Below, piece after piece: positions 25,971-33,632 of a DNA stretch of 39,526 nucleotides. The number at the start of each line of letters is the position of its first letter. Position 1 is the stretch's first letter. The notes beneath the pieces are model-generated. The model was not told the DNA's origin. It saw only the letters and a program-made list of their open reading frames with translations, and searched no databases. The stretch spans positions 50,776-90,301 of the forward strand of contig PBDC01000051.1 of the NCBI GenBank assembly GCA_002717185.1, in the 5' to 3' direction. The stretch comes from Rhodospirillaceae bacterium. Its GTDB lineage: Bacteria > Pseudomonadota > Alphaproteobacteria > UBA8366 > GCA-2717185. The position numbers were made by a program, and so were the translations under genes.

Positions 25971-26885
25971 CTACCAAAACAAACTATTCCGCAGCGCGGT
26001 GACCGCCATCGCAACTCCAATCACGCTGAACAAAAATCCCATGCCGACCTCGACCGCTCGTTGTGACACTTTGCCTTGCAGACGGGGGCCAATCTGGCCG
26101 CCAATCACGACCGCCGGCACCGTGTAGGCCAGAACATTCCACGGCACCGCAGCAAAGCCACCGGCGGCGACCAAAGTAGAGATGTGGGTGAAGCTAGCCG
26201 AAGCTACCGTAAGTACAACGATGAACAACGAGGTGGCCGCGGCAACCTGGATAGGCACACGACTAAACCGCGCTAGTTGCGGCATTATGACCTCTCCGAT
26301 TCCAACGCCCAGCAGACCGGTCAAGAAAGCGCCGACCCCAGTCGCAAATGCGCCCTTCCCTTGCCGCGGTACGGCGAAGCGATAGACAGTGCCGTCTCGT
26401 TCGACAATCTCCCGCATAAGGCACTCGCTAGTCACCTCTCCTCTGTTGGATTGCGGCCTAACATTCAGGCTGGGCTCGCGGCGGCGAAAGAGGATTAACG
26501 CGAGTACCGCCATCAGAAGCGCATAGGCGCCTCGCAGCAGTTCCTGTTGCTCCTGCAAGACAGCGAGCATGATGGCGCCCAGCATGCCGACCGGCAAAGC
26601 AACTAGAATGAAAGGCAACGCGCTTTTGAAATCAATCAACTGCCGGCGCATATAGGCAATCACCCCGGATGACATCCCAAAAGTAGCGGTAAAGAGCGCC
26701 GCGCCGATCGCTGGGGCGACGCCGGAAAACTGGTATTCGGGACCTAGCAGTGGGAACACTACCAGGAAAATCGGCGCGAAGAGCGCAGATCCAGCAATCC
26801 CGCTGAACGTAGCAGTCGTAGCCACACACAAGGCAACTGGGAACATGAACCAGTACAGTGTCCAGTCGAAGTCAAGCAATTCCAT
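25971..26885 (-). CDS. TauE/SafE family permease, second member
   Basis: Membrane protein of 304 residues with roughly eight hydrophobic segments. The first repeat contains ATTATFSGIAGSALFAPIFLVVFPLL, the second GAFLTGLLGVGIGEVIMPQLA, both typical of TauE/SafE, with a hydrophilic loop of about 50 residues (REPSLNVRPQSNRGEVTSE region) between them. The sequence is clearly different from the convergent permease at 25162-25908, so they are not a recent duplication. Sulfite or other organic anion export is the family-level guess. It is monocistronic with about 570 bp of gene-free DNA upstream. Confidence 0.87.
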   Translation of the reverse strand: MELLDFDWTLYWFMFPVALCVATTATFSGIAGSALFAPIFLVVFPLLGPEYQFSGVAPAIGAALFTATFGMSSGVIAYMRRQLIDFKSALPFILVALPVGMLGAIMLAVLQEQQELLRGAYALLMAVLALILFRRREPSLNVRPQSNRGEVTSECLMREIVERDGTVYRFAVPRQGKGAFATGVGAFLTGLLGVGIGEVIMPQLARFSRVPIQVAAATSLFIVVLTVASASFTHISTLVAAGGFAAVPWNVLAYTVPAVVIGGQIGPRLQGKVSQRAVEVGMGFLFSVIGVAMAVTALRNSLFW

Positions 26886-27453
26886 TGGGATAGCTTATAC
26901 AGGCGTGTGTGAGGTGTAATTAGACCGTATAATTCTTACTCAGGGAAGCCATTCTAGAGAGAAGGTCAGGTATTATAAAAAACACTTTCAGCAGCCCTAG
27001 AAATTTGTCGCCTCGGCCCGCGTGATATCGAAGCCGCCTCGCGAGCCCGACCTGGACGTCAAAACCAGGAACATCAAGGTCACCCTTCTTCCGTCACATT
27101 TGAATAAGTTGAGCCCAACCATTCTGGGCATACCCCAAACGCCATTATTCAGGTCCGACCCAGGCTCGCTTCCTAGCAAGCACTGCGCTGCAACGCCAGC
27201 CGCAACCTTTTCAATCCATGCGATAGCAACTTGCTTCAGCCCGAGTTCAAACCATTAAACACAGGCCGCAATCTTCTTAGCCTAGGAATAGAAACTCCTT
27301 CAGGCGCGTTTTAATCTTAGTAATCTTTCAAGCAAAAGAGCGTAGTTCGTAATCGTTAACAGCCTCTGCCTAATAGCTGATTACTGATTTCGCCGTAAAT
27401 TATTGATTTATAAATTTAGACGTTCGAAAACACGTCTCGATTGCCCGAACCTA
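26886..27453. other. Gene-free interval of 568 bp
   Basis: No gene I can defend is found here. The right half (about 27290-27420) is AT-rich. The left half has a GC content like coding DNA and is open on the minus strand for about 86 codons (27258 down to 26999) without an ATG or ribosome site and without recognisable similarity; it may be a decayed gene end. A hairpin at 27418-27437 lies just past the minus-strand LLM gene. The promoter for the TauE/SafE gene at 26885 should also be near its left edge. Confidence 0.45.
27418..27437 (-). terminator. Stem-loop just downstream of LLM gene, possible terminator
   Basis: Six-base arms AGACGT (27418-27423) and ACGTCT (27432-27437) pair perfectly around an 8-base loop, 16 bases beyond the stop at 27454 on the minus strand. 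An AT-rich tail (AAATTTATAAATC) follows on that strand rather than a clean U tract, so termination is plausible but not certain. Confidence 0.35.
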
Positions 27454-28716
27454 TTAATCGGCGGCGTCCTGGTTCCTTGAGCGATCATCCGCCCCGGCAA
27501 CCCTAACCGACGCCTTGACCACGGGCACGTCTTCCTCGGCCAGAGGCTGCATATATTCCTTACGTTCCAGCGCGGCCGCGATATATGGAGCCAACCCGGC
27601 TGCCTTTACAGCTTCGCGTTCTTCAACATCCTTGGCGAATTCCGGCATGACGGTTTCGGCGAACAATTCCAAAGATTCGCAGATATTGTTGTGCGAATTC
27701 TTACCTGCCTGCTGCAACATGATGACCTGATCAACTCCACAATCCTGGAAGCTCTTCAGGTGACGCAGCATATCGTCGGGCGTTCCGATTCCGGCCCCGT
27801 CATACTCGCCACGCTGCAGCGCAGCCTGAATAAGCTTGTCCGACGCGTCCCCCCGTTTGGACACAAAGTCCGACCACATATCGCTGTAACCCGGCACGAA
27901 ATCATGCGCCACAAGGCGCTGCTGCGAATAACGGAAGAACTCGAAATTATCCTGACCACGCCGGATTGCCTCTGCACGATCCTGATGCATAGAGAAGGCA
28001 GAGACGATCGCGATGTTTGCATTCACATTCCAACCCAACGGCACGCATTCGTCACTCTTAATGGTGTCATAGTAAATCTTCGACCAGTGCAGCGCCTCCT
28101 CTGGGTCAATAAAAGAAAAGGCCAGCGCGCCAATGCCGTTCCGCGCCGCGACTTTGATCGTGTCACGGTTAGTACAGGCCATCCACAATTTAGGATGCGG
28201 ATTCTGCATTGGCTTCGGCAATACATTGCGACAGGGCATAGAGAAGCCCTCACCGTCGTAGCCAGGGTAGGGCGTAAGCACCATCATGTTGCAGATCTGC
28301 TCCGCCGCCTCGAGTGCCATCGCCCGCTTGTGTTTCGCCGGGATACCGAAGGCGCCCAGCTCGAGGCGCGTTGCACCCTCGCCGATACCGAATTCCACCC
28401 GCCCATCCGACAGCAGGTCGAGCGTCGCCAGGCCCTCCGCTGTGCGGGCAGGGTGATTATAGTTCGGGATCACTTGGCGGATGCCATGACCCAGCCGGAT
28501 TCGTTCGGTCTTACTTGCCGCAGCGGCCAAGAACACTTCTGGCGCTGATGCGTGTGAATATTCGTCTAGAAAATGATGCTCGACCTCCCATGCGAAGTCG
28601 AAGCCCAATTGGTCAGCGAGTACGATCTGATTGAGCGCTTCCTTGAACAGCTTGTGCTCGTCGCCCGGGTTCCAGGGCCTCGGAAGCTGCAACTCATAAA
28701 AGACGCCAAACCTCAT
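27454..28716 (-). CDS. LLM class flavin-dependent monooxygenase, 420 residues
   Basis: Luciferase-like enzyme. Motifs run MRFGVFYELQLPRPW, FAWEVEHHFLDEYSHASAPEVF near residue 40, IRLGHGIRQVIPNYNHPARTAEGLATLDLLSDGRVEFGIGEG near 72-115, and NPHPKLWMACTNRDTIKVAA near 175. It is longer than the family core (about 330-350), with a C-terminal extension of some 40 polar residues (ALERKEYMQPLAEEDVPVV region). It resembles the shorter LLM protein at 15983-17047. It diverges from a second LLM gene across 143 bp containing a strong palindrome. Substrate unknown. Confidence 0.88.
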   Translation of the reverse strand: MRFGVFYELQLPRPWNPGDEHKLFKEALNQIVLADQLGFDFAWEVEHHFLDEYSHASAPEVFLAAAASKTERIRLGHGIRQVIPNYNHPARTAEGLATLDLLSDGRVEFGIGEGATRLELGAFGIPAKHKRAMALEAAEQICNMMVLTPYPGYDGEGFSMPCRNVLPKPMQNPHPKLWMACTNRDTIKVAARNGIGALAFSFIDPEEALHWSKIYYDTIKSDECVPLGWNVNANIAIVSAFSMHQDRAEAIRRGQDNFEFFRYSQQRLVAHDFVPGYSDMWSDFVSKRGDASDKLIQAALQRGEYDGAGIGTPDDMLRHLKSFQDCGVDQVIMLQQAGKNSHNNICESLELFAETVMPEFAKDVEEREAVKAAGLAPYIAAALERKEYMQPLAEEDVPVVKASVRVAGADDRSRNQDAAD

Positions 28717-28760
28717 GGTGAAGCCCTCAATCAGCCATCAAATCTGCGACATTCATATAT

Positions 28761-28783
28761 TTTTGACAGTATCTTTGTCAAAA
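28761..28783. promoter_or_regulatory. Palindromic operator overlapping divergent promoters of two LLM genes
   Basis: Perfect inverted repeat with 8-base arms TTTTGACA (28761-28768) and TGTCAAAA (28776-28783) around a 7-base spacer. Each arm contains TTGACA, the sigma70 -35 consensus, one facing each gene; on the minus strand a TATATG lies 16 bases downstream as a possible -10. The site is central in the 143 bp divergent interval. A dimeric regulator bound here could control both LLM genes, but no regulator gene is adjacent. Confidence 0.55.
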
Positions 28784-28859
28784 TTTCGACTGCGGCAAGC
28801 CTTGCCTCTCTAGCTCTGACAGGACACGATTGCGTGTCGCGAAATTCGAAAGGACACTC

Positions 28860-29777
28860 ATGAAAGCTGGCGTCAACCTGGTTAATTTTGGCCCTTCAGC
28901 CAACCCCAGCAGCCTGCGGCGTTGGGCACAAATGACAGAGACCTTAGGCTATCACCTGCTGATGTCGTCGGACCATATTGCCACGACAGAAGATGTGGCC
29001 GAGCGTTATCCGGCACCGTTTTACGAACCACTGACGACCTTAGGCTGGCTAGCCGGAGTAACGGAGCGAGTGGAAATTGGAACAACTGTGCTGATTTTAC
29101 CTTACCGCAGCCCGCTAGAAACCGCCCGCGCATTCGCTAATATCGACCAACTGAGTGGCGGACGTTGCATTCTTGGTGTTGGGGTCGGCTGGGCGGAAGC
29201 GGAGTTCAAGGCGCTTGGAGTGCCATTCAACAAACGCGGCGCAATGACGAATGACTATCTCGCCGCTATCCGGGAACTCTGGACAAACAACAAAGCCTCC
29301 TACGACGGAGAATTTGTCCAGTTCGAAAATGTAGAGACCGCCCCTCGCCCACTACGCAAACCATACCCACCAATTTGGGTCGGAGGGTCCAGCGACGCCG
29401 CCTTACGCCGCACGGTGCGGCTAGCCGACGCATGGCACCCTATCCGTTTCACCCTGGATTGGCTGCGCGATACCGGCCTGCCACGTTTACAGGCCACTGC
29501 CGAGGAGGAAGGCAAACCGGTGCCGGCTCTGTGCCCGCGTATCCGATTAAGGATAATGGACAAGCATCAACCGGAGGCCGATCGCTATTGCGGCACCGGC
29601 ACGCTCGATCAGATCCGCAATGACATACTTGGGCTGGAAGCACTGGGCTGCGACTACATCCTGCTAGACACCCATCATGACAACATTGAAGCCTCTCGAA
29701 ACTTGGAAGAGCAATGGCGCATGCTAGCTGTCATCGCGGAACAGGTGCTCGACCTCGACAACGAAACCACACGCTAA
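28860..29777 (+). CDS. LLM class F420-dependent oxidoreductase-like protein
   Basis: Protein of 305 residues starting MKAGVNLVNFGPSANPSSL. The blocks GYHLLMSSDHIATTEDV, PYRSPLETARAFANIDQLSGGRCILGVGVGWAEAEFKALGVPF, IRELWTNNKASYDGEFVQFENV and PPIWVGGSSDAALRRTVRLADAWHP match the F420-type LLM subgroup common in actinobacteria and found in proteobacteria. The ATG at 28860 has AAAGGA six bases upstream. A small protein gene follows after 22 bp, suggesting a two-gene operon. Substrate unknown. Confidence 0.88.
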   Translation: MKAGVNLVNFGPSANPSSLRRWAQMTETLGYHLLMSSDHIATTEDVAERYPAPFYEPLTTLGWLAGVTERVEIGTTVLILPYRSPLETARAFANIDQLSGGRCILGVGVGWAEAEFKALGVPFNKRGAMTNDYLAAIRELWTNNKASYDGEFVQFENVETAPRPLRKPYPPIWVGGSSDAALRRTVRLADAWHPIRFTLDWLRDTGLPRLQATAEEEGKPVPALCPRIRLRIMDKHQPEADRYCGTGTLDQIRNDILGLEALGCDYILLDTHHDNIEASRNLEEQWRMLAVIAEQVLDLDNETTR

Positions 29778-29799
29778 CACGAAAAAAGGAACCCCCATT

Positions 29800-30330
29800 G
29801 TGAGCACCTTCTACATGGTCGAGATGCATTATCCGTTGGATGATGACCGCACTAAATTCAACGCCTTTTACCACAAACATATCTCTATGTTACTGACAAT
29901 CAACGGCTTCCTATCGGCACAGCGCTACGAGTGCACACACGAGGCCCGGTCACCCTTCATGGCGATCTACCGCTTGCGCGAACCCGGAGTAATGACTAGC
30001 GAACAATATACCTCTCGCGCCGGGCCAACTTCCGTCGATCCCGCTTTCAAGGCTAAAATGACAAACTGGGACCGCAATCTAGTCACCGGGGATATCGAAA
30101 CGTTGGAGGTCGCGGAGGAGGGCTGGATGATACTGATCGACCGTCTATCAACCGATAGCTCACCCCTGCCGGACGGCTTTACCGCGCTGGAAATCATCGG
30201 CCTGGATTCCACGATTGCCGAGCGGGGCGTCACGATCGGCAGCAGCGGCGAACCAATAGAGCCCGCAGCACAGGAAGGCTGGATCGTGCGTAGCTTCCGC
30301 GCTATCCACCCGCCACGCTATTCGACCTGA
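29800..30330 (+). CDS. Hypothetical protein, possible dimeric alpha/beta-barrel (EthD-like) fold
   Basis: Protein of 176 residues, start GTG at 29800 with AAAAGGA upstream. The first 60 residues (MVEMHYPLDDDRTKFNAFYHKHISMLLTINGFLSAQRYE split around residue 25) look like one half of a ferredoxin-like dimeric barrel, in which the pattern of a short strand, Phe-x-x-Tyr-x-x-His helix and GF-x-x-AxR strand recurs. A second, weaker copy may occupy the C-terminal half. I do not recognise a specific family and assign no reaction. It is the partner of the LLM gene 22 bp upstream and could process or shuttle its product, or bind heme or a phenolic ligand as some relatives do. Confidence 0.75.
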   Translation: MSTFYMVEMHYPLDDDRTKFNAFYHKHISMLLTINGFLSAQRYECTHEARSPFMAIYRLREPGVMTSEQYTSRAGPTSVDPAFKAKMTNWDRNLVTGDIETLEVAEEGWMILIDRLSTDSSPLPDGFTALEIIGLDSTIAERGVTIGSSGEPIEPAAQEGWIVRSFRAIHPPRYST

Positions 30331-30336
30331 AGATAT

Positions 30337-31191
30337 TTACGAAACCGGCGGCCCCGCTAGAGTAGTGCGGTGCATGTACCGGACATTAGTCGGGTCGGAC
30401 ATGTCGTAATCCTCCGGTGCGAAATGCATAACGCTGCGGTTGTCCCAAAAGACTAGGTCACCGGCCAACCATTGATGACGGTAGGTGTTCTCAATCCGCG
30501 TCGCCTGTCCCAAAAGATAATCGAGGATGGGTCGGCTTTCCGCTTCCGACATCCCGGTGATGCGATAAGCAATTTGATCGCTCAGAAAAAGCGATTTGCG
30601 CCCGCTGTCCGGGTGGGTCCAGACCAACGGGTGCTCCACAGGCGGATTATCAGCCACAATCTTAGCCGTTGATTTTGGGTCACGGTTTTTAAAGTCCGCC
30701 AACTTGCTGAGGTCGTGTACAGTTCGCAAACCCTCGATTATCGTGCGCATGCCGTCAGACAATCCGTTATAGGCATGTTGCATGTTAGCGAACACTGTGT
30801 CGCCGCCGACGGTTGGCACTTCCAGCGCATAGAGTAATGAACCGCGGCACGGCTGCGAAGTGTAGCACATGTCCGTGTGCCAGCGCCGACCGGTCCGCCG
30901 CGTGTCCGACGGCTTACCATCGACCGACTTGTTGGACACAACGAAGATTTCCGGATGATCCTCGTGTAGATAGGAAGCCAGGGTCAGTTCCTGCAAAGCT
31001 CCGAAGCGCTTTGTGAATTCAATATGCTGCGACGGCGTCAAGCTTTGGCCACGGAACAGCAGGACGCAAAAATCAGCCAGAGCGGCGCGCATCGTAGCAA
31101 TAGTCCCATCGTCCAAATCATGGGTGAGGTCAACTTCTAGGACTTCCGCGCCGAGTGCCGCAGACAGGCGTCGGACCGGGAGAGCGCTCAC
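30337..31191 (-). CDS. TauD/TfdA family Fe(II)/2-oxoglutarate dioxygenase
   Basis: Oxygenase of 284 residues, matching taurine dioxygenase in length and motif positions. The iron ligands are His105 and Asp107 (RRWHTDMCY) and His256 (RSVMHFAPEDY), and RYMHRTTLAG supplies the 2-oxoglutarate Arg near the C-terminus. Members hydroxylate next to sulfonate, carboxylate or ether groups, so that taurine releases sulfite. It starts at GTG 31191 inside a GTGA overlap with the CoA transferase stop, showing translational coupling; an apparent longer frame to 31269 runs through the transferase gene and is not used. The pairing with a CoA transferase suggests the substrate is a carboxylic acid rather than taurine itself. 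Confidence 0.9.
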   Translation of the reverse strand: MSALPVRRLSAALGAEVLEVDLTHDLDDGTIATMRAALADFCVLLFRGQSLTPSQHIEFTKRFGALQELTLASYLHEDHPEIFVVSNKSVDGKPSDTRRTGRRWHTDMCYTSQPCRGSLLYALEVPTVGGDTVFANMQHAYNGLSDGMRTIIEGLRTVHDLSKLADFKNRDPKSTAKIVADNPPVEHPLVWTHPDSGRKSLFLSDQIAYRITGMSEAESRPILDYLLGQATRIENTYRHQWLAGDLVFWDNRSVMHFAPEDYDMSDPTNVRYMHRTTLAGPPVS

Positions 31192-32612
31192 TCCGCCGCC
31201 GTTGCTGTCGCCCCGGCCTGCGGCCAGTCCGGTGCGTCGCCGCCCAGCACCGGGGTCGGGCGAATCCATCGTGGCGGCGTTTCCGAAAGTTGTAAAACCG
31301 GACCCAGATGTCGCAAAGGTCCGGCCTTCGGCTGCGTCTCAATGCGTAGATCGGCCAACTCTTTATCAGACAGGTCCAAGTTCGGCGTATTGCATACGAC
31401 GCTGCCCTGACGGTAGATGAACATTCCCGACTGGCAAAGCGACACGCGGACGTGATAACTGCCGCCCTCCGTCGCTCGCCGCACCAGCGCCAGCAACGCG
31501 CCGTAGGCAGCCAGATATCCAGTCGTGTAATCGCAAGCCGCCGCCGGAAGTAGTTTTGGACGTTCCGGCGAACCTTCGTTGCAGATCCCTGTCATGGTCT
31601 GTGCCACCTGCTCCCAACCGCCACGATGGCTGAAAGGGCCGTCCGCGCCATAGCAGTTAATCGATACGCAGACGATTCCCGGGCGGAGTTGGGCGAGCGC
31701 TGCCGCTCCGAAGCCGAGCTGCTCGATCATGCCGGGCCGGTAGCCCTGAGAGAATACGTCAACTTCCTTTACCAGCGCTTTCAGCCGGTCCACCTGTTCC
31801 GCCTTAGATAGATCTAGGAAACAACTGCGCTTACCATGGCTCGTATCAATAACATGTTCGGCAATCTGCGGCAGTCGTTCGGCCGTCACCATCAGCACTT
31901 CAGCGCCATGCTCCGCCAAAGTTCGGGCTGCGATCGGACCCGCCAGAATGCGTGTAAGATCAAGCGCCTTGATGCCGCTCAGCGGCCGGTCGCCTTCCGA
32001 GAACGGTTCTGGGTCGCTATCGCCTATCTTGATAATCTCGACGATCGGTTTCGCAGCAAGCACTTTACCATGCTCACTTTCAAGCCATTCCGAGTTGCTG
32101 CGCACCATACCGCCACATACCCGGTGCTCGTCGATCGCCGCCTCCAGGTCCAGCGCATCCCACTTAATTACAGCCTTGCCGACAGAATCTGGGTTTGGCT
32201 CACAGTCAAGCAGCTGACACATCCGGGCCTGCAAATTCGGCAAACCAAAATGTGGCAGCACCCAACGTCCGTCCTTGGTCGGCCACGGCTGAGTAATTTT
32301 GGTCATATCCTCATGCTTCCGATTGACGATTTGTTCCCACCCGCCATTCGCACCTAGCCGTTGCATATAAGTTGTACTGCGCAGCGCCGCTGCCGCTCGG
32401 CGCACATCGATCGCCGCCTTTTGCCGGCGACCGGTCTTAAGTTCCCAAATGTCGGTGACCGCTACACCAATTCCAGACAACACCGCAGCACAGGTCTCGC
32501 CGATCTTAAATTTCGTCGAAAAAACGGGATCGGCTCCCGAGATCAATACCTCACCATCCGCCGGCATCCCCTTGCCGCGCACTGCCATCACCTCTTCGAA
32601 CGGCGTCATCAT
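31188..32612 (-). CDS. CoA transferase family III, tandem-domain form
   Basis: Acyl-CoA transferase of about 474 residues. Family III enzymes move CoA between carboxylic acids. The C-terminal part from about residue 230 is a full start of the fold (PLSGIKALDLTRILAGPIAARTLAEHGAEVL) with the likely catalytic Asp361 in ACDYTTGYL. The N-terminal 220 residues resemble another partial unit of the same fold (KIGETCAAVLSGIGVAVTDIWELKTGRRQKAAIDVR), an arrangement seen in other proteobacterial members. The ATG at 32612 follows AAGGAAG by 7 bases; an upstream TTG at 32672 is less likely. It overlaps the TauD gene by 4 bp and diverges from an enoyl-CoA hydratase gene, so the three may share a pathway. 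Confidence 0.88.
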   Translation of the reverse strand: MMTPFEEVMAVRGKGMPADGEVLISGADPVFSTKFKIGETCAAVLSGIGVAVTDIWELKTGRRQKAAIDVRRAAAALRSTTYMQRLGANGGWEQIVNRKHEDMTKITQPWPTKDGRWVLPHFGLPNLQARMCQLLDCEPNPDSVGKAVIKWDALDLEAAIDEHRVCGGMVRSNSEWLESEHGKVLAAKPIVEIIKIGDSDPEPFSEGDRPLSGIKALDLTRILAGPIAARTLAEHGAEVLMVTAERLPQIAEHVIDTSHGKRSCFLDLSKAEQVDRLKALVKEVDVFSQGYRPGMIEQLGFGAAALAQLRPGIVCVSINCYGADGPFSHRGGWEQVAQTMTGICNEGSPERPKLLPAAACDYTTGYLAAYGALLALVRRATEGGSYHVRVSLCQSGMFIYRQGSVVCNTPNLDLSDKELADLRIETQPKAGPLRHLGPVLQLSETPPRWIRPTPVLGGDAPDWPQAGATATAAE

Positions 32613-32760
32613 CCCGGCTTCCTTATCAATTCGATATTCACCAACGCTAACAGTCCCAGCAGCACGTAACAATGTGTTGTATACGCGTCCGTCATCGTCG
32701 GTTTGTCAAAGTTGATCGAGAGCCTACAGTCACATTTTCGCGAATTCTGGGAGATGAACG

Positions 32761-33621
32761 ATGCGCTACGAAACCATCACCTACGAGACGAACGGACCGG
32801 TCGCGACCATCACGTTAAACCGGCCGGACAAGCTGAATGCACTGTCCGACGAACTGCAACTCGAGGTGCGAAGAGCTCTGGAAGATTCGGGGTGGGAAGA
32901 TGATGCGATCCGGGTCATTGTGCTCAAGGCGGCGGGGCGTGCTTTTAGTGCCGGCTTTGACATCACGACCTCGGCCAAAACTAACGCCGCGGCAAAACGC
33001 GCACGTTTCCTGAAAGGCAAAAACTTCAGCGCTTCGGGATGGTGGGACGTATTCTGGAACAATCCCAAACCAATCATCGCGCAAATTCAAGGGTTCTGCG
33101 TCGCCGGCGGGCTCGCTACCGCGACCTTCTGCGACCTGCGGATCTGTTCAGAGGATTCCAAATTTGGCGCACCGGAGATCAGGACCGGAGGCCCCTACAT
33201 CCCAGCGGTGTGGCCATGGGTTATCGGTATGACGAAAGCGCGTGAACTTCTGTATTCGGGCAATCTTATCGATGCTGAAGAAGCGAAACGCTTAAACCTC
33301 GTCAATGAAGTTGTACCTGCAGAACAACTGGACGATGCCGTCAACCGTCAGGCGCAAACCATAGCCAAAATGCCGGCCGCAACAGTCGAGTACAACAAGA
33401 AGCTCATCAACATGTCCTACGAATTGATGGGTGTGAGGCAGGTCTTAGAACGTTCCATGGAACTCGAAGCCATTGCGCTGTCGAGCGCAGATACCGCGCC
33501 CGAGATCGAAAAATTTAATAGGATCCGCAATGCGGACGGGCTGAAAGCAGCGCTGAGCTGGAACGCTGAACGGTTTTCCGAAGAAGATGCCTGGTTTAAG
33601 AAGTCGCGTGAGCGCGGCTGA
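32761..33621 (+). CDS. Enoyl-CoA hydratase/isomerase family protein
   Basis: Crotonase-fold protein of 286 residues. The oxyanion-hole segments are GRAFSAGFDIT near residue 60 and GFCVAGGLATATFCD near 111-125, and the second catalytic Glu of hydratases is present as Glu139 in FGAPEIR. The first catalytic Glu of classical hydratases (GGCEL in the mammalian enzyme) aligns with Ala119, so ordinary hydration may be lost and isomerase, hydrolase or another crotonase reaction should be considered. A GGGAGATGAACG leader precedes ATG 32761. It diverges from the CoA transferase gene by about 150 bp and ends 11 bp from the convergent fumarase subunit gene. Confidence 0.9.
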   Translation: MRYETITYETNGPVATITLNRPDKLNALSDELQLEVRRALEDSGWEDDAIRVIVLKAAGRAFSAGFDITTSAKTNAAAKRARFLKGKNFSASGWWDVFWNNPKPIIAQIQGFCVAGGLATATFCDLRICSEDSKFGAPEIRTGGPYIPAVWPWVIGMTKARELLYSGNLIDAEEAKRLNLVNEVVPAEQLDDAVNRQAQTIAKMPAATVEYNKKLINMSYELMGVRQVLERSMELEAIALSSADTAPEIEKFNRIRNADGLKAALSWNAERFSEEDAWFKKSRERG

Positions 33622-33632
33622 GAAACACTAGT

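Noticed and set aside
26999..27258. Open minus-strand stretch of about 86 codons in the 568 bp gap
   Set aside because: It has no ATG at its beginning, no ribosome site and no family I recognise, and the opposite strand is open over nearly the same interval. It could be a decayed gene, but I cannot support a call.
32702..32710. TTTGTCAAA shared between the CoA transferase/enoyl-CoA hydratase interval and the palindrome at 28761-28783
   Set aside because: The same nine bases also occur inside the GST coding sequence at 21933-21941, and the second copy lacks the other arm, so a shared operator is not supported.
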